A DNA stretch of 5,869 nucleotides from Erysipelotrichia bacterium (GTDB lineage Bacteria; Bacillota_I; Bacilli_A; Erysipelotrichales; Erysipelotrichaceae). Position numbers and translations under genes: made by a program. The notes below the pieces were generated by a model. It ran no database searches. It saw only the letters and a list, made by a program, of their open reading frames with translations, and had not been told where the DNA came from. Below, in pieces: positions 5,866-5,869 of this stretch. Each line of letters begins with the position of its first letter. Position 1 is the stretch's first letter. The stretch lies in NCBI GenBank assembly GCA_009916335.1, contig SAAR01000209.1, forward strand, positions 1 through 5,869. The letters run 5' to 3'.

Positions 5866-5869
5866 ATAA

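Overview
The window reads as a small defence-type module from an AT-rich member of the Bacteroidota, probably a flavobacterium-like lineage. This is inferred from the strong A/T bias at third codon positions, a textbook Bacteroidota promoter (TTTG, 18 nt, TATTTTTG) near the left end, weak Shine-Dalgarno use, and a structured intergenic element at the right end of a style I recall from Bacteroidota genomes. No ribosomal or other taxonomic marker is present, so the assignment is inference.

Every gene I can support lies on the minus strand, so transcription runs from right to left. From the right: a hairpin-forming element ending in a T-run (about 5784-5865); a 24-codon ORF (5678-5752) whose stop overlaps the next start in an ATGA junction; a 1415-residue protein (1434-5681); after 20 nt, a 311-residue protein (478-1413); an unrecognised 74-residue ORF (250-474) continuing in the same frame just past the stop of the previous gene; and a non-coding stretch of about 240 bases with several inverted repeats. 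Within that stretch a promoter and a nearly perfect 47-nt palindrome precede an ATG at 10-12, which probably starts another gene running out of the window.

The 1415-residue protein is a single-chain restriction-modification-like enzyme. It has an N-terminal GIY-YIG-like nuclease domain, a superfamily 2 DEAH helicase core, a long charged and partly coiled-coil linker, an Eco57I-type N6-adenine methyltransferase-like domain with an intact NPPY motif, and a C-terminal region that is probably the target-recognition domain. The layout is analogous to type ISP enzymes (nuclease, helicase, methyltransferase, recognition domain), but the nuclease slot holds a GIY-YIG-like rather than an Mrr-like domain. 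The 311-residue partner belongs to what databases usually call 'restriction endonuclease subunit M'. It has a methyltransferase motif X (EVFTP) and a motif-I-like segment (LEITCGEAPF) but no NPPY.

The most interesting point is how the methyltransferase parts are divided. The large protein keeps the catalytic NPPY but has a non-canonical SAM-binding motif I (DLYMKSGMY) and no acidic motif II. The small protein has a better-looking motif I and no catalytic motif. The pair could form a composite methyltransferase, or the methyltransferase fold could serve only for DNA recognition, leaving self-protection unexplained. Both ideas are inference. The families are known from annotation, but I know of no established mechanism for this pair.
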